Part shown: positions 49,419 to 61,745 of the stretch, in pieces
Position numbering within the stretch: the first letter of the stretch is position 1
Layout of the letters: the number at the start of each line of letters is the position of its first letter
Source of the DNA: Proteromonas lacertae
Lineage: Eukaryota; Sar; Bigyra; Opalinata; Proteromonadidae
DNA length: 64,000 bases
Direction: 5' to 3'
Assembly (NCBI GenBank): GCA_002245135.1
Contig: NGBS01000607.1
Location: 1-64,000, forward strand
Notes under the pieces: generated by a model
The model's database searches: none
What the model was told of the DNA's origin: nothing
Seen by the model: the letters and a program-made list of their open reading frames with translations, nothing else
Position numbers and translations under genes: made by a program

Positions 49419-50240
49419 AGAGAAAAATTATTCCAGCCTGTTTATTATATGATGTTCCTCCAGGTGAGAATATTTCAATGTTTGAAGCCTCTAAGACAGA
49501 TCAAGCTGTAGAAAGAGCAAAAGCATATTTAGAAGATAGTTCCAGTGATGAAGAAGAGGAAAATGATGAAAGTTCATCTGATGATGATGATTCAAGTAGT
49601 TCAGATGAGGATAAGAAGAAAAAGAAGAGTAAAAGTAAGAAATCAAAGAAAGCAGCTAAAAAGAATAATAAAAAGAAATCTAAAGATAGTGATGATGATT
49701 CCTCTTCTTCTTCTGATGATGATGACGACGATTCAAGTAGTGACGATTCATCTGAAGATGAAAGTAGAAAGAAAAAGAAACAATTAGCCAAGAAGAAAGC
49801 TTTAATATCACAACGTAAGAAATCAATGCCTGCTGCAATATTAACTCAAAGAAAGAAGACAATGCCAGCTACAATTAAGCCACGTGCTAAATCTACTGTT
49901 AAGAAGGTCACTTGGGCTGAAAATATTGGAGATGACGATGATGAAGATGATGATGATGATGATGATGAATATGTTGTGACTAGAATTAATAAGACGAAAG
50001 TTAAAGTTCCTTTAAAACATTCCAAATTTATTTCTAGAAGCAGTGGAGAAGAATCATCTTCAGATGAAGAGGATTTACCAAAGAATAGAAAACCTATTAA
50101 AAAGATGACAAAGAAAAATATTCCTAAAGCACCAGCTATAGAAAAACCAGCTGCACAAGGTATTTATTTATATTATATACATTTTTTAATTATCATGTAT
50201 TTATATTCCAATAGATGATTTTGATGATTTATTTGCGTAG
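48895..50240 (+). CDS. FAIM-like beta-domain protein with a long acidic/Ser-Lys tail
   Basis: Several short exons (introns near 49033-49063, 49147-49176, 49270-49301, 49379-49420 and 50160-50214) give an N-terminal beta-rich domain: VEWGMLYNNQEHVVML, GKKQIYLDKRVI and HHLSINEKPYESLP. The order W...H-x-V...GK(K/R)-x-I-Y-x-D resembles Fas apoptotic inhibitory molecule (FAIM) repeats, which fold as a beta sandwich. From 49478 on the protein is almost only Ser, Asp, Glu and Lys with RKKSMPA/RKKTMPA repeats and ends DDFDDLFA at 50240. The intron at 49379-49420 is a pure (AT)n run. FAIM identity is tentative; the tail suggests a nuclear or phospho-regulated protein. Confidence 0.55.
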
Positions 50241-50387
50241 TATACTTCTATGTATATAAAAATTTGTTTCTAGATATATTCTGTTATGTTTTTTATTAAA
50301 AATTGTCAAAACTTGGGCTTATTTTTATATACAATCTCTATTTAATTACTATATCTGAAATTGTCAAAATTCATATTTGTGTTGTAA

Positions 50388-51425
50388 ATGGAATCTACAG
50401 CACTTGCATTCTTTTTAACATTTCTTGCTGCAGCATCTACTACATTAGGATCAATTTCAATTTGTTTTACTGGTTTATTTCATGGCAAACAATATAAACT
50501 GTATTTATCAGGTATATAAAACTAAATTTAATTATAAAATAGGAGCTCTAAGTATGGCTGGAGGAGTTATGATATTTTTGTCATTCGAGGATATTCTAAA
50601 AGAATCAATCACTCATTTTGAAAGAGAACCTAAATATAAAAAGCATGCTACCAAATTTGCTTTGTATAAATTGTAAATATTCATTTAAATAGTGTCTCCT
50701 TTTTCTTAGGATGTATATTGGCAATGTTTCTTAGTTACATCACAACACTTCTCAGTAATACACAAAAATACATAAATAATAAGAAAACAGATAGAAAGAA
50801 GTTTAATAGTCTAAGTAGTAGTTATGATAAAGAAGAAGAACAAAGGTTTTTGAGTGATATAGAGAAAGGCAATTCCGCTAGTAATTTATACGATTCTCAA
50901 TCAGATTTAACATTATCTGGTATAGAAAGGAGAATAGAAAACAGTGAAGATGAGATTTCTGAAGAAGATAGAAGAAAGCTGTTTTTAATGAGCATTATAA
51001 CAACTGTAGCACTAAGTGTACATAATTTTCCAGAAGGAATTGCTCTGTATACTGCAACTATTGACGATGTTAAGCTAGGATTAACTTTAGGAATAGCTAT
51101 GATAATTCACAATTGTCCTGAAGGAATAGCAGTAGCAATACCAACCTATTTTTCAACAAGATCAAAGAAAAGAGCAATATTAATCACAGCAATTTCAGGA
51201 ATAGCAAATCCTTTGGGTGCTTTTGCTACTTGGAGTTTATTAAAAGATGGAGTTAGTGATTTTACATTCGGTGCGATGTTTGGATTAGTTGCAGGGATAA
51301 TGTCATTTATTACTTTACAGGAACTGTTACCAAGTGCTTATAAGTATGATAAAGAAGATAAAGTTGCTAGTAAATTTGTGTTTTTAGGAATGTTATTGGT
51401 CGGAAGTATAATGATGTTTTTGTAA
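50388..51425 (+). CDS. ZIP metal transporter 1 of 4 (ZupT/ZTP29-like)
   Basis: Three exons (introns 50512-50542 and 50664-50692) splice without breaks to 325 residues with eight predicted membrane spans. TM4 carries HNFPEG and TM5 HNCPEG, the ZupT-type metal-binding pair, followed by the AISGIANPLGA and GLVAGIM segments typical of bacterial ZupT and plant ZTP29. The long loop between TM3 and TM4 is charged and Ser-rich instead of His-rich. ZIPs bring zinc, iron or manganese into the cytosol. It is the most divergent and the first of a same-strand tandem array with shared intron positions. Confidence 0.92.
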
Positions 51426-51545
51426 TTAATTATTCGTAATTCATTATAAATAATAATATAAAGTGTTTGTAACTAATCCAAACTCTACAATAGTCACTGT
51501 TATATCCATAATTAGCAAAACACATTATTTCTTGGTAAAAAATCT

Positions 51546-51576
51546 ATCGAGTCGATCAAATACTCGACTTATCGAT
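51546..51576. promoter_or_regulatory. Inverted repeat upstream of ZIP 2
   Basis: TCGAGT and ACTCGA face each other around a 9-nt centre about 90-110 bp before the ATG at 51660, with ATCGA/TCGAT flanks extending the symmetry. It is one of very few CG-containing palindromes in this AT-rich DNA. The spacer before ZIP 3 has a looser AATCGATAAAAATCGGTT. A metal-responsive site is only a guess. Confidence 0.3.
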
Positions 51577-51659
51577 TTGCGTTTTATTAATAAAACCATA
51601 TAAATTATGCCTCATCTATCAAACCTTTCTCAAGCAATTGTGTTGTTTATAAAAAAATA

Positions 51660-52650
51660 ATGAACGATAAGGTGTTTGCATTTCTACTAACATTTGCAGC
51701 TGGTGTAGCTACTTGTGTTGGATCACTTACAGTGTTTTTTGCACATTTATTTAAAGGTAGAGCATATAAACTGTATCTTGCAGGTATTTTATTATTATTT
51801 GATGCTTTTAGGTGCATTAAGTTCTGCAGGAGGTGTTATGTTATTTATTTCTTTTGCGGATATTCTACCTGAAGGAAGTTGAGCATTTCAAAGAATATAG
51901 TCCAGAACATGCTACAAAATTTGCCTAGTATATTAATGCCTTTGATATTTATAATAGTTTGTTCTTTTTCCTTGGTTGTCTATTAGCTGTTGTGTTAGAT
52001 TTCATTACTGCTTCATTTACTGCAGAAAGACACTGAAATAACTGATGAAATGATTGAACAAATTGCTCTAGAACATAATCAAAAGCAAATGAAAACTATA
52101 AATCTTTTAGAAAAAAATTCACCTCAAGAATCTGATACATTTATACCAATTCATAAAGATGATGGTGGTGATGAAGTGATTTCAGAAAAAAGATAGAAAG
52201 CATTTACTATTTGTTAGCATAATAACTGCTGTTGCTTTGAGTGTTCATAATTTCCCTGAAGGTTTAGCTACATTTACTGCTGCTATGGATAGTTCTAAAA
52301 TGGGAATTACTCTAGGTATTGCCATGATTATACACAACTGTCCAGAAGGTATGGCTGTAGCAATTCCCACTTATTTTGCTACTAAATCAAAGAAGATATC
52401 TGTTCTTGTAACTGCTATATCTGGTGCTGCACAACCTATTGGTGCTTTGTTTGGATGGTTAATATTGAAGAATGAAGTAAGCCACTTCACATTTGGTGTA
52501 ATGTTTGGTCTAGTTGCTGGAATCATGACTTTTATCACCTTAGAAGAATTATTACCTAATGCTAATCGCTACGATAGAGAAGATAAGGTTACTAGTAAAT
52601 TTTTACTATTAGGTATGTCAGTGGTTGCTGCTATAATCATGTTTACATAA
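51660..52650 (+). CDS. ZIP metal transporter 2 of 4 (with single-base breaks)
   Basis: Same architecture and intron sites as its neighbours, ending at 52650 with HNFPEG in TM4 and HNCPEG in TM5. The frame breaks at about 51870 (extra G in DILPE-EVEHF), about 52033 and in an A6 run near 52187 where A5 would restore SEKDRKHLLF. Each is one base and homology continues on both sides, so the gene is probably intact in reality. A 153-bp block (52239-52391) is nearly identical to the fourth copy. Confidence 0.85.
52239..52391 (+). repeat. Conversion tract, copy in ZIP 2
   Basis: 153 bp aligned without gaps to 54681-54833 (offset 2442); 151 positions are identical, and both differences lie in one codon (AAC here, GAT there). 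Flanking exon sequence is clearly diverged on both sides. Confidence 0.9.
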
Positions 52651-52837
52651 TTCAATGAAATTTCAATTTTCTTTTGTCTATTTATGTGTTTATTTGAGTA
52701 ATAAAAAATCGATAAAAATCGGTTTTATTCGACGCACCGAAAATGTGTTAATTAACAATATATTATAACATTAAGCCTCTTACATGTTTTTAATTCAAAT
52801 CTAAATTCAAACTTTTTTCATTTTTTGTTTAAACTCG

Positions 52838-53887
52838 ATGGATCCTAGAGGTTTTGGATTTTTATTAACAGTTTTAGCAGGTGTAGGCACTTGTTGTGGC
52901 TCTATAACTGTTTTTTTCGCTCATTTGTTCCATGGTAAAGCATATAAGCTTTATTTATCAGGTATACAATGAATAAATATATAAATCAGGAGCATTAAGT
53001 TCTGCTGGTGGCGTTATGTTATTTATATCATTTGCAGACATCTTGCCTGAAGCTCTTGATCATTTTGGTCAAGTAGAAAATCTTAAAAACCACAAAACCA
53101 AATTCGCATAGTATGAACATACTTATTTATTATTTCATATAGTCTATTTTTCTTTACAGGTTGTTTATTAGCTGTATTCTTAGATTTTATAACCGCAAAG
53201 TGCAGTCCTAAAGAAACAGTTATAACAGATGAAATGATGGAAGAGATTGCAAGAGAACACGATGAACTTCAACAGCAAAAGAGATTAAAAGCAATGGAAG
53301 AAGGAAACACTACTCCATCTATTGAAATGTCTCCTAAAACAGAAGATGAACTTGCTAGTATAAGATTACCAACTGAACTAAATAATCAAATTGAATTACA
53401 ACATGAAAGGGATGATATATCAGCCAAAGATAGAACTCATCTTTTATTCGTTAGCATAATAACAGCAGTGGCATTGAGTGTTCATAATTTCCCTGAAGGT
53501 TTAGCTACATATACAGCTGCAGTTGATGATCAGAATATGGGTATTGCTTTAGGTATTGCTATGATCGTACATAATATACCTGAAGGTATGGCAGTGGCTA
53601 TTCCTACTTATTTTGCTACAAAGTCAAAAAAAATAGCTGTTCTTGTAACTGCCATATCTGGTGCTGCACAACCTATTGGTGCGTTTTTTGGATGGTTGAT
53701 CTTGAAAGATGGTGTTAGTCACTTCGTTTTTGGAATGATGTTTGGTTTAGTTGCTGGAATCATGACATTTATCACCTTAGAAGAATTATTACCCAATGCA
53801 AATAAATATGATCCTGAAGATAAAGTCTTCAGCAAATTTTTATTTATTGGAATGTTAGTTGTAGCTCTTATTATTATGTTTATCTAG
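52838..53887 (+). CDS. ZIP metal transporter 3 of 4
   Basis: Exons 52838-52961, 52990-53110 and 53143-53887 splice cleanly to 329 residues. Features: N-terminal span, SFADILPEALDHF, long acidic loop with TEDELASIRLPTELNN, TM4 HNFPEG, TM5 HNIPEG, then AISGAAQPIGA and a C-terminal MFI. The intron positions equal those of copy 1, so the array arose by tandem duplication after these introns were in place. Closest to copy 2 in TM4-TM8. Confidence 0.92.
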
Positions 53888-54010
53888 TTTTTGTACATTT
53901 GATACTCTTGTATTTCTTTTTATTGTGGTTATCAATTTGACACAATTGAAGAAAAATAAAGAATAAGAACAGCTTGGCTTGAACATTTGTTTTTTTTCAT
54001 TCTAAATTGA

Positions 54011-55092
54011 ATGGATTCTAAAGTGCTTGCCTTTCTTTTAACTATCTTATCATTTGTTTCTACGGTGTTAGGCTCATTTACCATATTTATTGCATATAGG
54101 TTCCATGGCAGAAAATTTAAGCTGTTTCTTGCTGGTATAATTTTCATGTGTTATATGTTACAAATAGCAGCACTAAGCGCTACAGCTGGGGTAATGCTTT
54201 TTATTTCGTTTGTTGACATACTAAATCAATCAATTCAGCATTTTGGTAATATAAAAGGTCAAGAAAAACATGTTTATAAATGGGCATTGTATGAATAAAT
54301 TATTTATAAATAATTATATAATATAGTTTATTCTTTTTCAGTGGATTGTTATTAGGTTTTATTCTAGATGTAGTATTAGAAAAAATAAGTCATGAATCTC
54401 ATTCAGAAATGACTGAAGAGATGTTAGAAACATTAGCATTACAACATCATGAAAAACAACTAACATCTCAAGAAGATGATAGAAAGATAATAAAAATTCA
54501 ATTGAAATAGATATTGACAATATAAAACCAGCTGATAGTGAAACAGAAAATAAAACTGAAAGAAACTCGTCTATAAGACATAGTAGATATTCAAATATAC
54601 AAATAAATAACGATGAAACAATCACAGATTCAGAAAAGAAGAAATTATTAAGAGTTAGTATTGTTAGTGGCATTGCTTTAGAGTGTTCATAATTTCCCTG
54701 AAGGTTTAGCTACATTTACTGCTGCTATGGATAGTTCTAAAATGGGAATTACTCTAGGTATTGCCATGATTATACACGATTGTCCAGAAGGTATGGCTGT
54801 AGCAATTCCCACTTATTTTGCTACTAAATCAAAAACTATAGCGATTGTAGTAACTGCTATATCTGGAATATCGCAACCGCTTGGTGCATTATTTGCTTGG
54901 CTGATAATCAAAGACGGTGTTAGTGATTTTGTGTATGGTCTTTTATTTGGATTGGTTGCTGGAATTATGACTATGATTACATTGGAAGAGCTACTGCCAA
55001 GTGCAATTAAATATGATCCAGAGGATAAAGTTACTACAAAAGCATTAATTTTAGGAATGGGTGTAGTTGCATTGATATTAGCTTTTCTATAA
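54011..55092 (+). CDS. ZIP metal transporter 4 of 4, with HDCPEG in TM5
   Basis: ATG 54011; introns near 54137-54169 and 54289-54325 match the sister genes. TM4 is HNFPEG but TM5 is HDCPEG, an Asn-to-Asp change at a metal-site residue. Single-base breaks occur near 54484 and at about 54680 just before HNFPEG. The N-terminal half is the most diverged of copies 2-4, while 54681-54833 is nearly identical to copy 2, indicating gene conversion. Confidence 0.85.
54681..54833 (+). repeat. Conversion tract, copy in ZIP 4
   Basis: Partner of 52239-52391. The only differing codon, 54778-54780, changes HNCPEG to HDCPEG. Confidence 0.9.
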
Positions 55093-55208
55093 TTGCTACA
55101 AATGCGAATGTATGTTAATATTTAGTATATATGTTTTACTTAATGTGATATTTTTGTTTTTAATTTCAAACATGTTTGATCTTATTTTTCTTCTATAAAG
55201 CTTATAAA

Positions 55209-58200
55209 ATGAGTAAATTATACAATATAAATAGGATTGAGAAAAGACCTATAAAAGCTACTGATTTAGATGTATAATTTGTATTGTAGCTCATTAATTT
55301 TAGAATTCTGCTGATGTAGTGAAGAAAATATCTAAAGTTCAAACGTATTATATTCTTTGATAGTATTATTATATTTTAGTGTTGAATTATCATCAATATC
55401 AGAAGTAATTCCTTCCACTCCTCTTAGTTTGAAATCTTCATCGTATGAACAATTGGTATGATATGTATATTTACTAGTATTATATCATTCAAATCACCAT
55501 ATTCCGCAACTACAGCAATTTCAGAAGATATATCAATCCCTCCATGTGAGATGTGTGACAACACATGTAATGAACATTGTCAATGTCCTTGTCATGGAGA
55601 TATATTACAGTATAAATATTTAATATATATATTATAGTGGAGAAGATTATTGTCCATATTGTGATTCATATTGTAATGAAAAGTGTGAATGTTTTTGTCA
55701 TGACGGATATGAAGAATATGAAAGGCAAAATTACTATTATATGTATATTTCTAACTATATAAAAAATTATAGTGGAAATGATCATTATTATCCAGATGAT
55801 TTAATAAGAGATAGTGATAATGATTATACAAATAAAGTGAATGAAATTAGTAAAGATGAAGAATTGAATGAATATTTTGATCAGCCAGAGGTATCTAAAG
55901 ATGTTGATAAGTTGGAGACAATTAATGAAGAAGAAGATAAAAGTATAGAAACAAATGCAAATACTGTTAATAATCAAGAAAATCAATATAAAATCAAAGT
56001 AAGACCAAAAAGAAGAAAAGATGATTTAAAACCGTTTAATCCACATGTTGGTCATAAATTCACTCCATTAACATATGAAGAAACTCAAAGAAAGAATCAA
56101 GAAGTATGAATTATTATTATTATAAACTAGAATATTATAAGGCAGAGAAGAAAAAGAAAAGAATTGAAAAATAAACAGAAAGAATTTGTAAAAGAAATAA
56201 AAAAAGAGAAAAAAGATAAACCTCCATCTATACTTCAGAATCCAGATTTAGTATTTATTTTTATTATTGTTATTATTATTAGCAAAATGCAAAAGGATAT
56301 AAAATAGGACTAGATTTAAACAAAGTGAAAGAAAATCTAGAGAATGAGAAAAGGAAAGAAATAATAGAAAAAATAAAAGCAAAAAGACAAAGAAAAGAAA
56401 TAATGGAACAAATGAAAGATATTGATATTATAAAGAAAGATCCTACCAAAATAGAATCAAAGAATACAAAACAGTACAAATTCACTGGTGATGAATTTGA
56501 GGAGAAAAGAAAGAAATTGGAGGAAGTATTATTTATGTTATTATATATATTATTATTAGGAAGAAAAAAAGAAAAACAAGAAGAGGATTTGTTAAAGTAT
56601 AAAAGAGAACAATATAGATTAGAAGTTCTAGTATTTATATATAACATTATTATATTATATTGAAATAGAAACAACAACAAGAAAAAGAAGAATTAGAGAG
56701 ACAAAAGAAAGAAGAAGAAGCAGAAAAACAAAAGCAAAAAGAACCAACAGAAAAAGAGATTAAATATAATATGATAAGAGAAATGAATAAAGGTAAAATC
56801 ATTGAAATTGGACCAGGATATTATAATCCAAAACCAATTCAAGAAAAAGAACCAGAATATACAATATCAAAAGCAGATAAAGAAATTAAAAAGTATTAAT
56901 ATAAAAATGATTTATATTATTATTTGTTTAGTCCAAAAGCTGATATTCCTGGTCCAACAGATTATAATATAAAAACACCATCACCAAAACCAACTACAAG
57001 AGTGTATAGACCATTTGGATGTATAAATTGTAAAGGAGCTGGTTGTGAATTATGTAGAGAAAGTATAATAATAATAATTATTATTATTTATTTAAATAGG
57101 AGATGAGAAATTAAAGGAAAGATTAGAACTTCGAGACATTCTTCAATCAAAGCCTGACTTATATATTGATGAGTATGTAAATGAAGCGAAAATAGAAAAA
57201 ATCAAAAAACATAAACACAAAAAAAGAAACATAAAAGAGTACATTTTGAAGATGAAAGAAAAGAGAATGAGCCAAAATCCTTCAATAAATCTGAGAGTAA
57301 ATTCTCAGAAAGCAAAATGCAAGAAGAGGATGAATTTAAAGATGATTTCTTATCAGAGAGTAAAAGAGAATCAACATTATTTTCAGAAAGTAAGATTTCC
57401 GAAGGTAATAAAATCAGTTCTTCTTCATCATCTTCATCTTCTAGTGAAAGTGAAAGTGAGAGTGAAAGTGAAGAAATGATATTCAAACGAAAAGAACCAC
57501 AACCACCAAGACAAATGTATGATGAAAGAGTATTAACATGGAAAGAAAAAAGAGCATTTTATAATCGTCAGAAAGATGAATCAGATCAAAATAGATTTTA
57601 TTACGATATTAACTATAATTTAGTAGAAGAAAGACCAATAGTAAAAGCAAATTTCCAACAAGAAATGATTTCTAGAAAAAGTGTAGAAAGAGACTTAGGT
57701 AAATACAGAGAAAGGAATGAAATATTGAAAAGACCACCAGAAGGGTTTTTAGAACCACAATTACATCATGAATGGGATATTGGAAAGAATATTCCATCAC
57801 CAAAACCATACAATCCACCAACACCTATTAAAGAAAGAATTGAAGCAATAAAAGAGATGAATAAAGAATACGATGGATTTTATGAGAATCAATACCATCA
57901 AGAATGGAAACCTCCTGATATCGTTTATACTGATTATGATAATATTAAAGGAAGAGAAGCTAAAGAGATTAAATATAAAAATGATGTAAAAATTATTCCA
58001 TTTGATGAGATTATTCCTGAAACACCAAAAGATGATGAAAGTATTAAATCATTATCTAATGAATGGTTGAATATAAAAGGTGGTGAATTTGGTAAAGTAT
58101 TTATAATATAATATATATTCTAATGTATAAATCAATAGAATGTTCCTCGTAATAAAGCTGCTGGACCATTTGGAGAAAGACCAGAAATAGCAGTAGAAGA

Positions 58201-59405
58201 AGAGAGAAAATTGACTGTATTTGTTGTTTATATCTTTTATTTTTATTTATATAGGAAGAACCTTATTATGATGTAGAAAAAGGTCAAAAGTATTTAGATC
58301 CTGATAGAGGTTATACATTCCCAAAAGCAGTAGAGAAAGAAAATATTGATCATGATGGTGACAATATCGTATTAGATGTAAAAGATGATTTAGTCAAACC
58401 AAAAGTTCCGCAATATGTGAATTACAAAGCAGATAAAGTAAAAAGAATAAATCCAGAAATAGAAGGAAAAGAAACAGAATATGAAGTGAAATTAGAACCG
58501 AATTATGATTATGGTAAAAAGAAACAACCAGTTTTTTCATTCCCCAAACATGAAGATAAACCGCCAAGTCCAGAACCAGAAAGATTAATATTAAATCCGA
58601 ATTATGATTTTGAAAAAACTAAAGTTCCTGTTTATGTAAATATGGCAAAACAAGTATTTTTTTATTATTGTTGTTTATTTATTAAATAGAGTAAAGATAA
58701 ACAACCAGATCCAGAATTTGATGAGAATTATAAACATGCTGAATATGATATTGATAAAGGATTAAAGTATTTAGAAAAACCAGCTCCAGTATTAGTGAAT
58801 ATGAAAAAGGATGAAAAAAGATGGACTGAACCAAAACCAAATGAAGAACAAATATTAATACTCAATCCACAGAAAGTAGAAACAAAACCAAAAGCATTAA
58901 TTGATATGGGAAAAGCACCTCCAAGATGGAAAGATCCAATTCCAGGTGAAGAGAAAGAAGGAGATGTTTTAGATTTAGAAGTAAAAACAGGAGTAACTTC
59001 AGAATATAAAAGACCAGTAACATTAGTAGATATGTCTAAACAATTAGGTAGAATGAGTTTGAATGAATTAAGACAATATAGTGAGGAGTTAATATTGAAT
59101 ATTGAATCTGCTCAAGACGCTGTTAAAACTCGAGTTGTTACTGCTCCTCCGTTGAATAAACAGATTAGTAGAGATGCTCCTGTTATTGGTGAAAAGAAAA
59201 CGACAGATACTTCCAATGTTGATTTTACTGATGTAGAAGCTGCGAAAGTTAAAGCTGGACATAAAGAGTTTATTCATGAAAAACCAAAACCTTTACCATC
59301 TGTTGAAACATTGTTGAAAGAAGAAAAAGAACCTGTATATTTATTGTTATTGTTATTATATATGAATAGGTTAAACGTAATCGTAGAAGGAATAAGAGGA
59401 AATAG
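55209..59405 (+). CDS. Long charged, Cys- and Pro-rich coiled-coil protein with PG-type motifs
   Basis: A dozen or so short exons from ATG 55209. Two Cys-rich modules come first (CEMCDNTCNEHCQCPCHG and CPYCDSYCNEKCECFCHDG), then a Lys/Glu coiled coil (56300-56900), SPKADIPGPTDYNIKTPSPKP with a third Cys cluster (CINCKGAGCELC), a Ser/Glu tract and a Pro-rich region with loosely repeated (V/I)(N/D)M-x-K elements: VYVNMAKQ, VLVNMKKDEKRW, ALIDMGKAPPRW and TLVDMSKQ. The PGPTDYN element recalls sperm-tail PG repeats of axonemal proteins, so a flagellar role is a guess. The last intron (59335-59369) gives a basic end KRNRRRNKRK at 59405. Frame corrections are needed near 56565 and 57225. Confidence 0.6.
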
Positions 59406-59615
59406 ATGTAGCAGAATTCATTTTTTCAATATTCAAAGTAATTTGTCATAATTTAATAAATCTAAAAGTGTGTATGTATTTAATTACTACTTATTGTATA
59501 TTATACCATTTAAAGGAAACTGCAAGCTTTGTCTTTTTCACAAAAGAACAAAAGAATGTTTTAGAATTTGAAACGATTAGTTTTTTTAAAACAAAATAAT
59601 ATCTTTTTCATTTCA

Positions 59616-61243
59616 ATGGTAGTTCCATACAAAAAATCAGAAAAAACACAAGCTGTACTTGACAAACTTCGTGGAGGTTTAATTGTCTCATGTCAAGCTC
59701 ATGAACCTGATGGTTGTTATGGTGTTGATGTAATGACAAGAATGGCTGTTGCTGCTGAAATGGGAGGAGCTTCAGGTATTAGAGCTGATGATCCTGATCA
59801 TGTTGCATCCATTCGTAAAGCTGTGAAATTACCAATCATTGGTATATACAAACAAGATATCGAAGGTTATGCAACAAGAATCACATTGAATATGGACAGA
59901 GTAGCAGATATTGTCAATGCTGGAGCTGATATTATTGCTATTGAAGCAACAGACCGTCCACATCCATTCAACACAACTGGATTTGAACTTATCACGCAAA
60001 CAAAAGCTAAATATGATGTAGTTGTAATGGCTGATTGTTCAACAATTCATGAAGCTGAATTAGCTTACAAAGCTGGAGCTGATATCTTATCATCAACAAT
60101 GAGTGGATATACACCTTATTCATTGACACGTTCCAACACCAGATTATGAAATGGTTGCTGAAATGAAGAAGAGATTCCCTGATAGATTCATCATCTGTGA
60201 AGGTAGAGTAAATTCCCCTGAACAAGCTGGTAGATTAATCAGACACGGTGCTGATGCAGTATGTTGTGGTTCAAACATTACTCGTCCAATCTACGTCACT
60301 CAACATTATGTTGCTAAAATGAAACCATATCCATCAGGTTCTCCAATTTTAGCTGTTGATATTGGTGGTACAAAGATTGCCTGTGGTGTTGTATTACCTG
60401 ATGGAACAGTCTCTGGTGTAGAGAAAGTACCAACTCCAAGTGATACAGCTGAACATATTTATGAATCATTAATTGGAGTAGCAAAGAAGGTATTTAGTAT
60501 GTGGAAAGGTGATAAGATTGAGAAATGTGGTATTAGTACAGGTGGAACTATTAATTATAAAGGTGATATTATCTATGCAACTGATACATTAACAGGATGG
60601 AAAGGATTCCCATTAAAAGAAAGAGTTGCTGAAGCTTTGAATTTAACTGTGACTGTAGTTAATGATGGTAATGCTGCTGCTTTAGGTGAAGCTACTTATG
60701 GTATTGCCAAGAACTGTCATTCAGTATTAGGTATTACTGTTGGTACTGGATTTGGTGCTGGTGTTGTTATTGATGGTGAAATATACAGTGGAACTTTAGA
60801 TAATGCAATTAATATGGGAGCTATTATAGCACAAGTTGGAGGTAAGAAATCAGATAAAGTTGTTGGTGCTTTAGAAGCTTATGTTAGTGGCAGAGCTGTA
60901 TATAATGAGTATGTTGATAGAACAGGAGATGCTAATAAATATACAGATGGTAAAGCTGTAGGTGATGCTGCTTTAGCTGGTGATTTTGATGCTAAAAAAG
61001 CTGTTGAGAAAGTATGTGAATGGTTAGGTATTGGTATTGCCACTATTGTTGCTTGTCATAATCCAGAGATGGTTGTTATTGGTGGAAGTGTTGCTGATCT
61101 AGGTGATATGTTTATTGAGAATGTAAGAAGAGAATTTAAATCTCATGCTTTCCCTGCATTGAAAGAGACTCCAATTAACTTGGCTGAATATAAATCAAAT
61201 GCTAATCTTGCCTGGAGCTGCTGTTTATGCTTGGACACATTAG
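59616..61243 (+). CDS. nanEK: NanE-NanK fusion: ManNAc-6-phosphate 2-epimerase + ManNAc (ROK) kinase
   Basis: Uninterrupted by introns. The N-terminal 230 residues are NanE: GGLIVSCQ, PIIGIYKQD (catalytic Lys), EATDRPHP, MADCST, GADILSSTMSGYT and EGRVNSPEQA. The rest is a ROK kinase: AVDIGGTKIACGVV (phosphate loop), GISTGGTI, VNDGNAAALGE (catalytic Asp) and GITVGTGFGAGVV. The usual GELGH and CxCGxxGCxE zinc site of ROK kinases is replaced by NMGAIIAQVGGKKSDK. One-base breaks at about 60132 (restoring VPTPDYEMV) and 61210 (restoring LPGAAVYAW, stop TAG 61241-61243) look like errors. ATG 59616 fits NanE better than 59568. Together the activities turn ManNAc into GlcNAc-6-phosphate in sialic-acid breakdown. 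Confidence 0.9.
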
Positions 61244-61413
61244 ATGATTTGATATTATTTTGTGTATAGTGTAATAATAATAATATTGTCTTTGTTTTTG
61301 GTTTATAAATACAAACAAAATTTTAAAATAGAAAATTATAACAACAATCATTTTGTGTGAAGAAAAAAAGTATGCAATTTCCAACTAATACTTATCTACA
61401 AAACATTATTTAT

Positions 61414-61704
61414 CTAAAAATCTGTCAATGGCATTTTAGCAGCTGCTTTAATAAAACCAAGGAATAATGGATTTGGTCTTAACGGATGACTAGTAAATTC
61501 AGGGTGATATTGTGTAGCAACAAAGAAAGGATGTACTTTTGTGTCTAATTCAATAATTTCAACACGAAGATTATTGTCTCCCATTCCTACTATTCTTAAA
61601 CCATCTATAATTATAAAATAATTACATAATTAATATACTTGATTCTAATTCTTCTTTATAATCAAGATTCACTTCATATCTATGACGATGTCTTTCTCTA
61701 ATAA

Positions 61705-61745
<41 letters not shown>

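Noticed and set aside
49379-49420. Long (AT)n run as a microsatellite of interest
   Set aside because: It is a GT...AG intron of the FAIM-like gene; similar AT runs fill other introns, such as 61705-61751.
49501-49791. Ser/Leu/Phe-rich open frame opposite the FAIM-like gene
   Set aside because: It is the antisense shadow of the Asp/Ser/Lys-rich tail.
59616-61243. NanE-NanK as bacterial contamination
   Set aside because: It is flanked within about 200 bp by intron-bearing eukaryotic genes on both sides in the same contig.
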